A stretch of 64,000 nt of DNA. Source: Panopea generosa (taxonomy: Eukaryota > Mollusca > Bivalvia > Adapedonta > Hiatellidae). Below the pieces are notes generated by a model. That model ran no database searches, was not told the origin of the DNA, and worked only from the letters and a program-made list of their open reading frames with translations. The DNA lies in NCBI GenBank assembly GCA_029582155.1, contig CM055905.1:6946062-7010061 (forward strand), in the 5' to 3' direction. The position numbers and the translations under genes were made by a program. Shown in pieces: positions 1-11,169 of the stretch (position 1 is its first letter; each line of letters begins with the position of its first letter).

Positions 1-203
1 CCAGTATTCCAAATTAGTGTAGAATGTATGTTTTAGTCAATAAAATTATATATCTAAAATACACACACTTCGAGCATTAATAGAAAAGTTAAGTATGAAT
101 AAGTCAGTCTATAAATTTTGTTACTGATTTACAGGTGTATATATAAATCTTTCTGTTTTACAAATAAGGGGTTTTCACAATGATAGAAAGAACAGCGTGA
201 TAC

Positions 204-931
204 CTTTGACTGTACGGCCGGACTCTGACTGCAACTGTAACACTACAGCTGTCTTCACCATCCTCAGTGATCCCATCGTTAAATCCAAAATCGTATCTCT
301 GTCTGTCCAGATGAACAACATTATAACACTCTGGTGTGCCCAGTAATTTTTCATCCAACGTGTGTCGTCGCAATGGTGTTCCATGGTGACGCACCTTCAT
401 GTTTGGACTAGGGGTGTATAACCGCAATGATTCAAAATCCTTCTCTGTACTACCATGAGAGATTGCATACTGATAACCGACTCCCTTAACAGGGGTCCGA
501 TCTACAATAACACCTTGACTTAGGCTGGAGGGGTTATTCTCTTTATCTGATTCACAATTAGCTCTTTTAGTATCCTTGGTAACAGATATATCCACGGAAA
601 CATTATTGTTCATATTGCTTGTGCTTATCTCAACACTTCTTAACCTATTTGAATGATTTTGATCGAATGACAGCGAATTATTACAATCATCGCACTCAAC
701 ACTTTCCTCCAACGATTCCAACATTTCCAATCTCAAAGAACTTTCATCATTGCTCAACCTATTAACCGGACTCAAAGGATCACCTTTAACTTTTCCTGGT
801 GTTTGGGTGCCACCTATAGAAGTTTCTATTGTCTCACAACTAAATGTCACACCTCGCTTCACTCCACCCCCCTCAACTGGAATACTTGGCAAAAATCTCT
901 TGCCCTTTGTTCTTGACTTAGAGCTCGACAT
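204..931 (-). CDS. KIF14: First coding exon of a kinesin motor protein, KIF14-like (partial)
   Basis: The exon reads on the minus strand from an ATG at 931-929 and encodes about 242 residues plus two bases. The C-terminal end reads SVTVAVRVRPYSQR, the first beta strand of a kinesin motor domain. It is followed at once by a splice donor (AAAG then GTATCA on the minus strand, intron from 203 down). The open frame runs on to 158, but that part is intron. Before the motor lies a basic and Ser/Thr-Pro-rich N-terminal extension of about 225 residues. Motor domains of KIF1/13/16 types start near residue 1, whereas KIF14 (kinesin-3, cytokinesis, binds PRC1 and citron kinase through its N-terminus) has a long extension, so KIF14 is the best guess. 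That the protein is a kinesin is well supported; the subfamily is inference. The remaining exons lie left of position 1. Confidence 0.68.
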
Positions 932-2469
932 ATTTAATGATCAATCGCCGATTAATAGGAAATTAATATCCTGTTAATTAGGAAGGCACAACTGCCATAG
1001 AAAGACAGCCAGTCATAACAAATAACGTGTGGGAACAATTGAAATGTTCACACTTTCACTGTTCCATTTCAACGGGTATCGGCGATCATTTCCTGCCGAT
1101 TGAATGGAGCGCAATTCGACAACTTTTTTAAAAGATTAATCCAAAATGTAAACATAGAGTGCAGTGAACTGTAAACTATAGTGACTCTTGAGTGTTTGAA
1201 TAATTGAACAAAACGTAAGGAAACGGAAACAATTATAAAAAATGAAGAAAATAATGGAATTGCATTGACTTTTCCTCTCCGTGTTTACAAAACCCAAGTT
1301 TGAAATGGCCTCCTTTACGATAGGACAGGTTTATGTAAAACGTGTTTTGATTGGATGATTCAATACTCAATACTGATATCTAAATTAAGGTAATTTGGTG
1401 CGCCAAACGTATCACGGGCGAAAATTGACGATTAATGCTTTAGTCTTTTTATTTCTAGATTAATAATATACAAATTGATGTAAATAATGATTAAGGGGTC
1501 GGGAAAGGGGCGCTATTATAATGTACACAGTTATGGCAAATAGCGAGCTGATTTATCAATACACGGAAATAAATTAAAGGTAGAAATTATAGAAATATAT
1601 GATTGCAAAAGTGGCTATTACTGGTTTATATATACAGTTAGTTTTAAATTAATATGTCTATGTCTCGTGCCGCCAATAACTCAATCCAGCACTCTACCTC
1701 ACGTTTTAACTCTCAGTGCTTGAGGTTCTGTGTTTGAAATCCGGTTCTCAATGCATCTTATAGTTGTTACAAATACTGAAGTAAATAACAATAAGGAATT
1801 ATATAAAAGTCCTTGATAACAATCACCCCTCCCCTTAAAACTAACTAGAATAGAGCATTTGCTTTTTAGAAGAAGAAAAAATCCAGAGGCCTACTCCATC
1901 AAGCAGAGAAAACTCTCTCAGTGCTCTCCGTGCATGACAAACCGGGTTTAAAACCCAGTGGAAGGATTTTATTTGATACATGTTATAGTTAAATAAAAAC
2001 GTTTAAAAATTCGGAGTACCTCAAAAACTTAAAAGAATGCAGCATTTGTTTTTCAAAATATTAACCTTCTTTTCGGGGAGCCTCTCCCACGAATACACAC
2101 ATACCCGTATCAGGAAACTCACCCAACCAATTTTACAATACATCTTATATTTTAGTTCTTTATAAAAAGTCACAAAATATTAGTCCCAGGAGTATATAAC
2201 AACCATATTTTATCACAAAATCTCCCTATTACGCCGCATTTGGTTGTAGACGTGATAGCAAACCCCCACATCCACTCATTTCTCAACGAATCTTAACCAA
2301 ATTTGAACAATATTTATATAACCACAAAATCTTGGACAAGTTCTTGAACAAGCGTGATTGAACCACAAATGTCTCCTGTCACAGGTCTTATAAGCACATT
2401 TTTAAGGAAACTTAAAAAAAAAACAATATTCAAGCCCAAGCCATAGACCTTAGATAGTTTACACGTAGC
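932..2469. other. Upstream region of the kinesin gene, no gene seen
   Basis: AT-rich DNA with no convincing exon. The part next to 931 must hold the kinesin 5' UTR and promoter, but I see no clear TATA box or initiator to place them. Around 1670-1760 and 1880-1960 are short stretches with weak tRNA box-B-like words, too degraded to call as SINEs. Confidence 0.4.
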
Positions 2470-2772
2470 ATGGTTACTACAGAGGGATCTATTGATAGAG
2501 TTGTGGAAGTCAGGTTGGGCATTTCACCTGAATGTATCCTATGTGTCCTCTCTAGTGAAGTCAAACACCACGACTTCATTGAACTTGATAATGAGGATTA
2601 CATACATATCCAAACATCCCTTGTCAAAACGTTTTGCGTTCTCACAAGTACAGAGACGAGCCATGTAGAGGGTGAGTCTGATCTACATACATATGAAGAA
2701 CCTGGTGGAAAGTCAGAAAGGACCAGGAAAAGAAGACAGTGCATGACTTTTGTGTATTATGATGATGTGTAA
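2470..2772 (+). CDS. Unrecognised 100-residue open frame, possible small gene or exon
   Basis: An uninterrupted ATG-to-stop frame in a region where chance frames are short. The product is hydrophilic, acidic in the middle (FIELDNEDYIHIQ) and ends in a basic patch (SERTRKRRQ) followed by FVYYDDV. It has no signal peptide or membrane segment. I do not recognise the family. It is not part of the adjacent minisatellite. It could be a single-exon gene, a retroelement remnant or a chance frame; no expression signal is visible. Confidence 0.2.
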   Translation: MVTTEGSIDRVVEVRLGISPECILCVLSSEVKHHDFIELDNEDYIHIQTSLVKTFCVLTSTETSHVEGESDLHTYEEPGGKSERTRKRRQCMTFVYYDDV

Positions 2773-2809
2773 ATAATAATAGAGACTACTACAGTAGACG
2801 TTTTACTTA

Positions 2810-3115
2810 GGGTAACACTATTTGGTACTACCGGGGAACTATGTTTAAAACTTTCGGAGAGATCTAGGGAACCGTGGAAATACTTTTAGAGATCTGGGAA
2901 ACATGGACACAATACTTTTGGGGGACTTTGGCATATACTTCTGGAGATCTGGGGAACAATGGAGAGCCTCTTTACTACATTACCAGCCCGTTGGCAGTTT
3001 GAGGAAACCCGCAACCTTTGGTGTGAGCGGCCAACACTATCGACTACATTACCGCCCCTTTGGCAGTTTGAGGAGAAGACTTTACGGCATCAGCCATCCA
3101 CTATAAATCCGAGTC
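2810..3115. repeat. Degenerate direct repeats beside the 33-bp array
   Basis: Two kinds of short direct repeat are visible. Words like GAGATCTGGGGAAC recur at about 2860, 2890 and 2945. A block containing CTACATTACC and TTGGCAGTTTGAGGA occurs twice, at about 2974 and 3046, roughly 72 bp apart. These look like decayed minisatellite units next to the main array. Confidence 0.5.
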
Positions 3116-3126
3116 TACTACTTTGT

Positions 3127-5205
3127 CTTCTTGACTGTGTTCTGGGATCCTCTTATCTGATACTTGACGATGTTCTGGGGTCCTCTTATCTGATACTTGA
3201 CTGTGTTCTGGGATCTTCTTATCTGATACTTGACTGTTCTTGGGTCCTCTTATCTGATACTTGACAGTGTTCTAGGGTCCTCTTATCTGATACTTGACAG
3301 TGTTCTAGGATCCTATTATCTGATACTTGACTGTGTTCTAGGATCTTCTTATCTGATACTTGACTGTGTTCTGGGGTCCTGTTATCTGATACTTGACTGT
3401 GTTTTTGGGTCTCTTATCTGATACTTGACTGTGTTCTGGGATCTTCCTTATCTGATACTTGACTGTGTTCTGGGGTCTTCTTATCTGATACTGGACGGTG
3501 TTCAGGGATCCTCTTATCTGATACTTGCCAGTGTTCTGGGGTCCTCTTATCTGATACTTGACAGTGTTCTGGGATCCTCTTATCTGATACTTGACTGTGT
3601 TCTGGGGTCCTCTTATTTGATACTTGACTGTGTTCTGGGGTCTTCTTATCTGATACTTGACAGTGTTCTGGGATCTTCTTATCTGATACTTGACTGTGTT
3701 CTGGGGTCCTCTTATCTGATACTTGGCCGTGTTCTGGGATCCTGTTATATCTGATACTCGACAGTGTTCTGGGATCCTCTTATCTGATACTTGACTGTGT
3801 TCTGGGGTCCTCTTATCTGATACTTGACTGTGTTCTGGGGTCCTCTTATCTGATACTTGGCCGTGTTCTGGGATCCTCTTGGCTGTGTTCTAGGTCCTCT
3901 TATCTGATACTTGGCTGTTGTCTTGGCTCCTCTTATCTGATACTTGACTTTGTTCTGGGAGCCTCTTATCTGATACTTTACAGTGTTCTGATATCCTCTT
4001 ATCTGAAACTTGGCTGTGTTCTGGGGTCCTTTTATATGATACTTGACTGTGTTCTAGGATCCTGTTATCTGATAATTGACTGTGTTCTGGGGTCCTCTTA
4101 TCTGATACTTGGCCGTGTTCTTAGGTCCTCTTGGCTGTGGTCTGGGGTCCTCTTATCTGATACTTGACTGTGTTCTTGGGTCTTCTTATCTGATACTTGA
4201 CAGTGTTCTGGGATCTTCTTATCTGATACTTGACAGTGTTCTGGGATCTTCTTATCTGATACTTGACTGTGTTCTGGGATCCTGTTATCTGATACTCGAC
4301 AGTGTTCTGGGATCCTGTTATCTGATACTTGACAGTGTTCTGGGGTCCTCTTATCTGATACTTGACTGTATTCTGGGGGTCCTCTTATCTGATACTTGGC
4401 CGTGTTCTGGGATCCTCTTGGCTGTGTTCTAGGTCCTCTTATCTGATACTTGGCTGTGGTCTTGGCTCCTCTTATCTGATACTTGACTGTGTTCTGGGAT
4501 CCTCTTATCTGATACTTTACAGTGTTCTGATATCCTCTTATCTGAAACTTGGCTGTGTTCTGGGGTCCTTTTATATGATACTTGACTGTGTTCTAGGATC
4601 CTGTTATCTGATACTTGACTGTGTTCTGGGATCCTCTTATCTGATACTTGGCCGTGTTCTTAGGTCCTCTTGGCTGTGTTCTGGGGTCCTCTTATCTGAT
4701 ACTACACTGTGTTCTGGGGTCCTCTTATCTGATACTTGGCTGTGTTCTGGGATCCTCTTATCTGATACTTGGATGTGGTTTGGGGTCCTCTTTTTTGATA
4801 CTTGACTGTGTTCTGGGATCCTCTTATCTGATACTTGAATGTGTTCTGGGATAATCTTATCTGATACTTGGCTGTGGTCTGGGGTCCTCTTATCTAATAC
4901 TTGACTGTTTTGAGATCCTCTTATCTGATATTTGACTGTGTTCTGGGATCCTCTTATCTGATACTTGATGGTGTTCTGGGGTCCTCTTATCTTATTATTG
5001 ACGGTGGTCTGGGATCCTTTTATCTGATATTTGACGGTGTTTTGGGGTCCTCTTATATGATACTTTACGATGTTCTTGGGTCCCCATATCTGATACTTGA
5101 CGGTGTTCTGGGGTCCTCTTACCTGATACTTTACGGTGTTCTTGGGTCCTTATATCTGATACTTGACGGTGGTCTGGGATCCTCTTATCTGAGAATACGG
5201 GTACA
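3127..5205. repeat. 33-bp minisatellite, about 60 units, with an internal block duplication
   Basis: The unit is about 33 bp, typified by TGTTCTGGGGTCCTCTTATC followed by TGATACTTGAC, and repeats about 60 times. Variable sites are few: GGG/GGA, TCC/TCT, TCT/TGT and the last three bases. Because 33 is a multiple of three, the plus strand stays open for long stretches as an 11-residue repeat (VLGSSYLILDC). Indels break it into six or more frames, so I do not regard it as coding. A block of about 300 bp beginning at 3855, marked by shortened units and a TTTATATGATAC variant, recurs at 4394, so the array also grew by a 539-bp step. Confidence 0.95.
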
Positions 5206-7106
5206 TTGATAAAATATGTTAGTAGTATGGGCGATGTTTGTAAAAAAGATTAAAACATTTTTGTTCGTCTATATTTATTTACGTGTGGTTTCAGCTATAA
5301 AAGGTTTGAATTTTACGGGAAAAGTGCTGCAACGGATTGAATGTACACCAATATTTCAGAATGAACACTTCAAAACTTGCAGAAAAGACAATTTGATGTA
5401 CTCAATTTTAATTTTTTTTTCATTCTTGCATGTATACATTATGGCCTTGACACTGGTACAGTAATGTTGCATAAAGCAAAGATACCTCGGATAAGTTTAA
5501 AAACCAATCCATTTCATGTCATAGGCAGAGTTGTCTGCCCCTACATCATCAAAAATATCACTTCTCGTCTTGTTTATCCAGTTTTGAAGTTTATTTTCAG
5601 TGACATTTTACTGATATTTCTCTTGGAATCGGCGAAAATGTTCTTTACAATAATAATTTCTGTTTTAACATATCAATTATCAAAGATAAATCACTGGGAC
5701 ATTTGTAATCCACCAAAAGGCACATTTCTGTTGATCTGACACTATCCGGGTTGTGTTTCTATTTGCGATAGGGTTCTCTATTGTTATTATAAGTAATAAT
5801 TATTGTTTCTGCATGGCATGTTGTGGAAAAAGGTATTGCTTATTTTTAAATATCACCAGATTTACAGATGTGACCATGGCCTCAGCTTGATGTTCACATT
5901 TTGGTTGACTGGACTGAGGTATGTTATGGAAATAATACGTAACTGTTGGCTTCTTCCAGGGGGATTCAGGCTATCAACTAAGAAGCTATCATTCTAATAA
6001 CACCAGCAATCCATATTAACCAGCGGGATCCAGCTGTTACAAAACCCTTTCTCCATCTCGCACGGTAGTAGAATAGAGAGAGTTGTTGATGTTGATGTGC
6101 TGAAATCGAAATTCAGGTACCGTAATATAACACAAATGACTTTGAAGAAGAAGTCTGGTAACAGATGTCTTTGAAGAATTAGTCTGTGGAAAGAAAGGTG
6201 CCAACTCTTTGTTATATTCCATATGCACCATTTCATATGCATGCTAAAGGCGATTGATTGAGTGTTATTGTTCACATAAGTTATTAGAGAAAAATCAGCA
6301 ATACATATTTTGATATATAATTCGAATTTGTATCCTTAAATCATCAAATAATTTACCATGCTAAAATATCAAAACTGTATTCGTAACCATTAGGAGCTCA
6401 AGAGGGACAACTCTGTTTCAGGCAGAACAAATAAAATGTTTTAGAAAAGTTATAATTCAAATACTATTGGGATGTAATCTAAAATAATTTACATGCCTTG
6501 TTCTCAGTTATCCGACAGCTAATATTGGCTTCCAAAGTTTTAGCGTCCTGTCCTCCGAAAGCTCTTGTTGTTATTGTTTTCTTGTCCATACATGGAATCT
6601 GGGGTAAGTATTACCTATTGCCATTATTTTTTCTTCGTTAGCTGTTTATGTACACAGTTAAATGTTGAAAGTGATTATAAAACAAAGAGCAACATACAAC
6701 ATCACAAATACAATCTAAATAATTTCAAATAAATATCTATAATACAATTAATAATGTATACTCTAAGGTAAATTATATTTAAATACATATGTGAGCTAAA
6801 AGACAACGAGTTTAAACATTTGGCTGCTGGAAACAGGTGGTTGTTTTGTCAAGTTAAAACTTGGGTTTGATATCCATCAAATAAAGCATAATGGAACAGG
6901 TGTTTACACAAGATAGATGGGTGTTTGCTTTTCAAGACAACCAAGTGTCCACATGGTGCGGCTGCCTATTTTAGACTGCATAACAAATGCAAAGATGATA
7001 GATTGCATACATGGTTGACATGGAATGGTGATGCAGCCCACGATAACGTAGTAAATTACTTAAGAAAATGAAAAAAAAGAACGAAAATCAGACAGGTTAA
7101 TTCTTT
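5206..7106. other. AT-rich stretch, no recognised gene
   Basis: Open frames of 60-120 codons occur on both strands, the longest at 5377-5739 on the plus strand. They are rich in Phe, Ile, Lys and Leu as expected from AT-rich DNA and show no recognisable domain. The only structured item is the hairpin end at 6541-6570, listed separately. Confidence 0.45.
6541..6570 (+). repeat. Terminal-hairpin fragment of a dispersed element (CTGTC...GAAAGCTCTTGTTG)
   Basis: The words CTGTCCTCCGAAAGCTCTTG match the ends of repeats at 52,776-52,805 and 60,308-60,338. In those copies CTGTC and GACAG form a short hairpin followed by CTCTTGTT or CACTTGTT. Here the right arm is mutated (GAAAG). It is most likely the 3' end of a non-autonomous, Helitron/pearl-like element. 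Confidence 0.45.
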
Positions 7107-7185
7107 TTCTCAATCCTTGCATTATATCTTGTACATATATCATTTACAAAATAACCGATACCAGCTGTTTGTGTGCCAGATCACA
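7107..7185 (-). repeat. Dispersed repeat, inverted copy of 16,550-16,622
   Basis: Read on the minus strand, this stretch shares CAGCTGGTATC, TTTTGTAA and ATATGTACAAGATATAAT in the same order and spacing with the plus strand at 16,550-16,622. It is an unnamed interspersed repeat, perhaps a retroelement 3' end. Confidence 0.55.
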
Positions 7186-7339
7186 ATATAACCATAAGTA
7201 AGACAAAAGTAGTTTTTATTTATATAACTGTTCGGGATAGAACTGTTTTTCGGTTTAATTATATTAACAGACAAATTGTACAAAAGGAAATCTTTACCCG
7301 AGATCTTATATACATATATATGCTTGATTTGCGTGATTT

Positions 7340-7395
7340 GCATATATAAGTTGTAAGAACTTGTTTCACAATCGAAGTCAAACAAATAAGTTTCA
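7340..7395 (+). mobile_element. 3'-end fragment of the tRNA-derived SINE
   Basis: Words GCGTGATTTG, AAGTTGTAAGAACTTG and TTTCACAATCGAAGT match the tail of the SINE copies at 9641-9850 and 28,477-28,689. Nothing of the tRNA head is present, so this is a truncated or decayed copy. Confidence 0.6.
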
Positions 7396-7566
7396 ACTAG
7401 GTTCGAGCCCAGCTCAGACCAAAAACCTTGTGTTATTAACATCATGCTAATTAACCGATTCAATACAAACATAAGACAAAACAATGCCTATAAAAACTAA
7501 TCTAAACTCACATGTACTCAGTATCTTTTAGCGGTAAGCTAAAAACCTTTGATGTTCAAATAGCTT

Positions 7567-7724
7567 CCGGAAACTTTATGCTATTGGTTATACATGAATA
7601 CTGATCATTTCTTTAATAAAAAATAACACAACTATACCCCCCGCCCCGGAAACTTTATGCTATTGGTTATACATGAATACTGATCATTTCTTTAATAAAA
7701 AATAACACAACTATACCCCCCCCC
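7567..7724. repeat. 79-bp tandem duplication with C-rich junction
   Basis: Two nearly identical 79-bp copies start at 7567 and 7646 (CCGGAAACTTTATGCTATTG and onward), each ending in a run of C. The near identity implies a recent local duplication or slippage event. Confidence 0.9.
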
Positions 7725-8353
7725 ATCAATGCGTGAATTAAAACTTTCTTATTATAAAAGAACAGAATACGAGGAGCTGCCGTGAATAAAAGTATTCAAT
7801 AAATATTTTTTGGAAAGTTTTGCAAATTAATACACATTTTAGATATATTATAAATTGATGTAAAACAAAATCTGTGTCTAGTTTGTTAAAACTCCATTAT
7901 TGTAAAGCATGCGACACAAAAACTCATTGTGTAGCAATGGGAACTTGTCTAAGTTGTCCTGAGTTATCACGAGAAGCACAAGATTTAACTAACTATGTTC
8001 ATTTGTTTCTAATGATTTATTTGAATCTGAAAAAAAAACAGCATCCAGTAATACCTGTAGCGTTTGTTTCCCACAATGACAGACGGAGTAGCTGTAGTGA
8101 TAAACTACCTGAAACAATAAATTATGTACAAGAAACCAGCATTCTAAACAAGAATTTTATACAACAATCTATTTGATTTATTTTATGATTGTGTTTAGTT
8201 TATTCACATTTATTTTGGCTCGACTATGAAGAAAGCTCAGAGTCTGTGTCAATCGCTTTCGAATCAGTTTACTCGGTAGAACCAGTAATACACGTTGTTT
8301 TTGAGAGGTCATTATCGGTTTAAGCCTGGGATCGAACTCACAGTCTTTGGCTA
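7725..8353. other. Non-genic stretch; left flank of the foldback element
   Basis: The longest frame (7874-8176, plus, 100 codons) has no recognisable domain. At about 8329-8342 the minus strand reads GAGTTCGATCCCAG, a tRNA box-B-like word; see the finding on the foldback insertion. Confidence 0.35.
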
Positions 8354-9230
8354 GTCTTGATCATATGCGACGTTTGTTTTTCTAAAAGACAAACGTCTTG
8401 ATAAATTGTGCAGAAGAAACGTTTGGATTTGGAAGTAAAATTTGATTGGCTGAATGAAACAAACACGCATCTGCAATGGTTATGTTATAATAAAATTTAA
8501 AAATATTTATCCGGACAGAAGTCATGGCAGTTATCTTGTATAAGATCTTAGTCATAAAAATATCTGAAAATAGTGAATAAAGAAATAAACATCGAAACGA
8601 TACTCTTTTGAAATACTATGGAAATCACAATCGTGAAACATCGGGTATTTCCGTATCCTCCGTATGATACACCTCGTGTATAGCTCTAGAATACACCAAC
8701 GCTATTCGCCTGTGTTACAAGTCTGTGTTCATTCGCGTGAAAGTAACAACTTATGTATCCGTCATTAAGTTGAATATATATGGCGTTATTATATCGATTT
8801 TTTATTTATATACTCGACATGGGTCATGTTTATAGAAAAATTTAAAATATCAGTCTTGATTAACCAACGTTGATATTTTCAACGTACATGTAAATAAGGT
8901 GACATAAGGGGACCGCCATTTTATTTTATCATGTGATTGAAAGTTGTTCTAAAATGGCGCCTTATTATGTCACAATCTGTTCATCTCGGCCTTTTATACT
9001 ACGCAATAGTGTAGTATACGGAGGATACGGAAATACCCGATGTTTCACGATTGATTATGTCAGAGGTATACTGCGAAGCATAAAGACCGATGTGATCAGA
9101 TTGTGGATATCTCCGAGGTACTTGTTTGAATCAACCAATCAAAAACAGTATTCGATTTTCACACGATTTTCGGCCGGACTTATCAAGACGTTTATCTTTT
9201 AGAAAAGCAAGCGTCGCATATGATCAAGAC
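8354..9230. mobile_element. Foldback / long terminal-inverted-repeat element, 877 bp, flanked by TA
   Basis: The two ends are inverted copies: GTCTTGATCATATGCGACG opens the left end and its complement closes the right end at 9230. Homology continues inward through TTTTCTAAAAGA...AAACGTCTTGATAA. A second strong block is GAAACATCGGGTATTTCCGT at about 8635, matched in inverted form at about 9020-9042. Arms of roughly 300-400 bp are imperfect. The dinucleotide TA sits outside both ends (8352-8353 and 9231-9232), the target duplication expected of Tc1/mariner-type elements. No transposase frame is present, so it is non-autonomous. Superfamily assignment is inference. Confidence 0.8.
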
Positions 9231-9640
9231 TAAATCTCTGGCACGAGCGGCTGACACTATTCGCCGCATTTACACGCCCACTTAATATTTACATGAATAG
9301 TTTATAATTTACATATTGATATATAATTTATTTTATTCCTAATCCAATGTTTGTAGTTGTACTAAGCATGGGTTATTTCTTTATTGTATTTTTACTTTTA
9401 GATGGTTATAATAACATTCATATCAATTTAACTTTCTTTGAACATACCATCTTTGCATGTAAATCACTTTCTTGTTTGGTTGCATGGCATATTTAAAAAA
9501 AAATTGCCAATGTCTATCATGTAGAAAATATTCGCAGAGAATAGTCCGACGAGAACACTTATTTACACGGTCACGTGCTAATGATAAAGCGGCGGGGGAA
9601 GCTCGAGGTTGGGTGCACCAGGTTAAATATATTCATTGTC
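9231..9640. other. Short spacer between foldback element and SINE
   Basis: AT-rich DNA with no recognised gene. The frame 9472-9852 runs through the SINE and is not coding. Bases 9626-9640 are the left copy of the SINE target-site duplication. Confidence 0.5.
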
Positions 9641-9850
9641 AAGCACGTGGTCCAGTGATAGCGTACCGAACACATGATCGGTGGGTCGTTGGTTCGATCG
9701 TCCGCTACGGCTATTTGTGGTGTCCTTTAGCAAGACACCTTTTCCGCATATGCTTAGTACTGGTTATATCAAGGAAGACTTCGAGCGTGATTTGTCTAAG
9801 TTGTAAGAGCTTGTTTCACATTCGAAGTAAAATAAATAAGTTACTAAACT
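9641..9850 (+). mobile_element. tRNA-derived SINE, full length, with 15-bp target-site duplication
   Basis: The head is tRNA-like, with a box-A-like word GTGGTCCAGTGATAGCG and a box B GGTTCGATC. The body reads TGTCCTTTAGCAAGACACC...CGCATATGCTTAGTACTGGT and the tail ends TTGTTTCACATTCGAAGT...AATAAATAAG. It aligns end to end with the minus-strand copy at 28,477-28,689. The direct repeat AATATATTCATTGTC (9626-9640) and AATATATTTATTGTC (9851-9865), with one mismatch, brackets it exactly, which fixes its length at 210 bp. Transcription by RNA polymerase III and mobilisation by a partner LINE are known for this class. Confidence 0.88.
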
Positions 9851-9865
9851 AATATATTTATTGTC

Positions 9866-10778
9866 GTCTTTAATTATTTATTTTTGAAATGCAACGGGCG
9901 ACCCTTTTTGTCATTTTTTTATCCATGTTTGTATTATATATATTATAACTGTTTCATAAAATATCATTAATTATATTCATGCTACTATGGATGACTTTTC
10001 CTTTTAGTGACTCGTTTCGTTTTTTATTGTATATATTTTCTTATTGCTGAAATATTTATTATTTGTTTTATCTTATCACAAAAAAATGTTATTTTTCAAA
10101 ATTATTTTCAAGAACGATCCCGTCGCATTTTTTTCATATTTGGCATAAAAACATTTACATGGAGTTTGAGGTCTTGCTTTTAGTTTATGTACCAATTAAT
10201 ATCCTAACCTGTGTGGGGTCTGGTAAGTGGGTGTGGTTTTGGTAGATAGGAATACCATGGGAACTTAATGGTTTAAAATTGTTGTGAAATTTCAAATATG
10301 TATCAGTAGGCCCTCCTCGTACCGTTTTGGCCTCTTGTTGCAAATAATAATCTAACGTTATACCGATTTAAATATTCAAGTTGGCAACTGGTATTTTATT
10401 TCATGGTCTCAGCTTCTTCGGCAGGTTAATGTTTAAGGGAATGGCCGAATCTAATGTTGAGAGAACTTGTGGCCAGATCCCTCTTGCCTTAAATTGTATT
10501 TGACTTATATGCATGATAAATATTGTAATATGTGTTTATTTGGCAATAAAATATGTTTAAACTAAGGTTTATGTTTCTGCATAGCGTTGAAGTAGACTAA
10601 AGCAGAACATATGTTTTTCCCTAATATATCAAGCCCGTAGAGATATTTTAAAGCGTTGTTTTTTTTTTTACTGAAAACTTGTCTGTCTAGTTTATATATT
10701 GGTTTTAAATAGCAAGCAAATGGATTTGACACACGTTCTGAAAAAAGTAATTAATTACTAATTTATGTGACTCTTAAG
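9866..10778. other. Non-genic stretch before the receptor-like gene
   Basis: AT-rich, no recognised exon. It contains the dispersed repeat at 10,433-10,565 listed separately. Confidence 0.45.
10433..10565 (+). repeat. Dispersed repeat ending in AATAAAATATGTTTAAACTAA
   Basis: The segment shares GAGAACTTGTGG, ATCCC and a terminal CAATAAAATATGTTTAA with 23,882-23,965, in the same order. The AATAAA near the shared end suggests the 3' UTR of a retroelement or processed transcript. No coding part is attached to either copy. Confidence 0.5.
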
Positions 10779-10932
10779 GCTTTATAATCCCGGAATCGCA
10801 TGCTGTCTTTGAATGCGAGTTTTATTATCCCGGACTCGCATGCTGTCTTTGATTGTAAGTTTTATAATCCCGGACTCGCATGCCGTTTGTGAGTTTCATA
10901 ATCACGGACTGGTACGCTGTTTTCGATTGTTA
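10779..10932. repeat. Four degenerate units of about 40 bp
   Basis: TTTATAATCCCGGACTCGCA and close variants start at 10,781, 10,821, 10,861 and, shortened, 10,894, each followed by TGCTGTCTTTGA-like sequence. The array lies immediately upstream of the receptor-like gene's first exon, so it may sit in its promoter or 5' UTR. Confidence 0.8.
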
Positions 10933-10973
10933 ACACCATATTATCACCAGGTCATTACTTCAAGCATTATACA

Positions 10974-11169
10974 ATGTATACTCGAACACTTATATTATGT
11001 GTTGTTATTTGTAATACGTATATCAACGGAGAAAACACAACGGACGCCCCGTGGACGGTACTTCCGAATATGGACAACTTCTGCCCAGGTGCCGATGTAT
11101 GCAGAAGAAACGCATCAAATCTAAAACAAAATATTGTTTACGAAGACGGATTTACGGCGTGCTGCAGAG
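10974..11169 (+). CDS. Exon 1 of the receptor-like gene (signal peptide)
   Basis: The ATG at 10,974 opens MYTRTLILCVVICNTYINGE, a short basic start and a hydrophobic core typical of a signal peptide. Then come NFCPGADVCRR and GFTACCR. The donor is CAGAG then GTCAGT at 11,170. One base of a split codon remains, and exon 2 supplies the other two to make Asp (GAT). Confidence 0.72.

Noticed and set aside
1660..1990. Possible tRNA-derived SINEs upstream of the kinesin gene
   Set aside because: Only isolated box-B-like words; no box A at proper spacing and no fold.
3230..5209. Plus-strand frames of 60-150 codons with VLGSSYLILDC repeats
   Set aside because: They overlap in different frames along one 33-bp array and are interrupted by indels.
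9472..9852. 126-codon plus-strand frame
   Set aside because: It runs through the SINE, whose ends are fixed by the target duplication.
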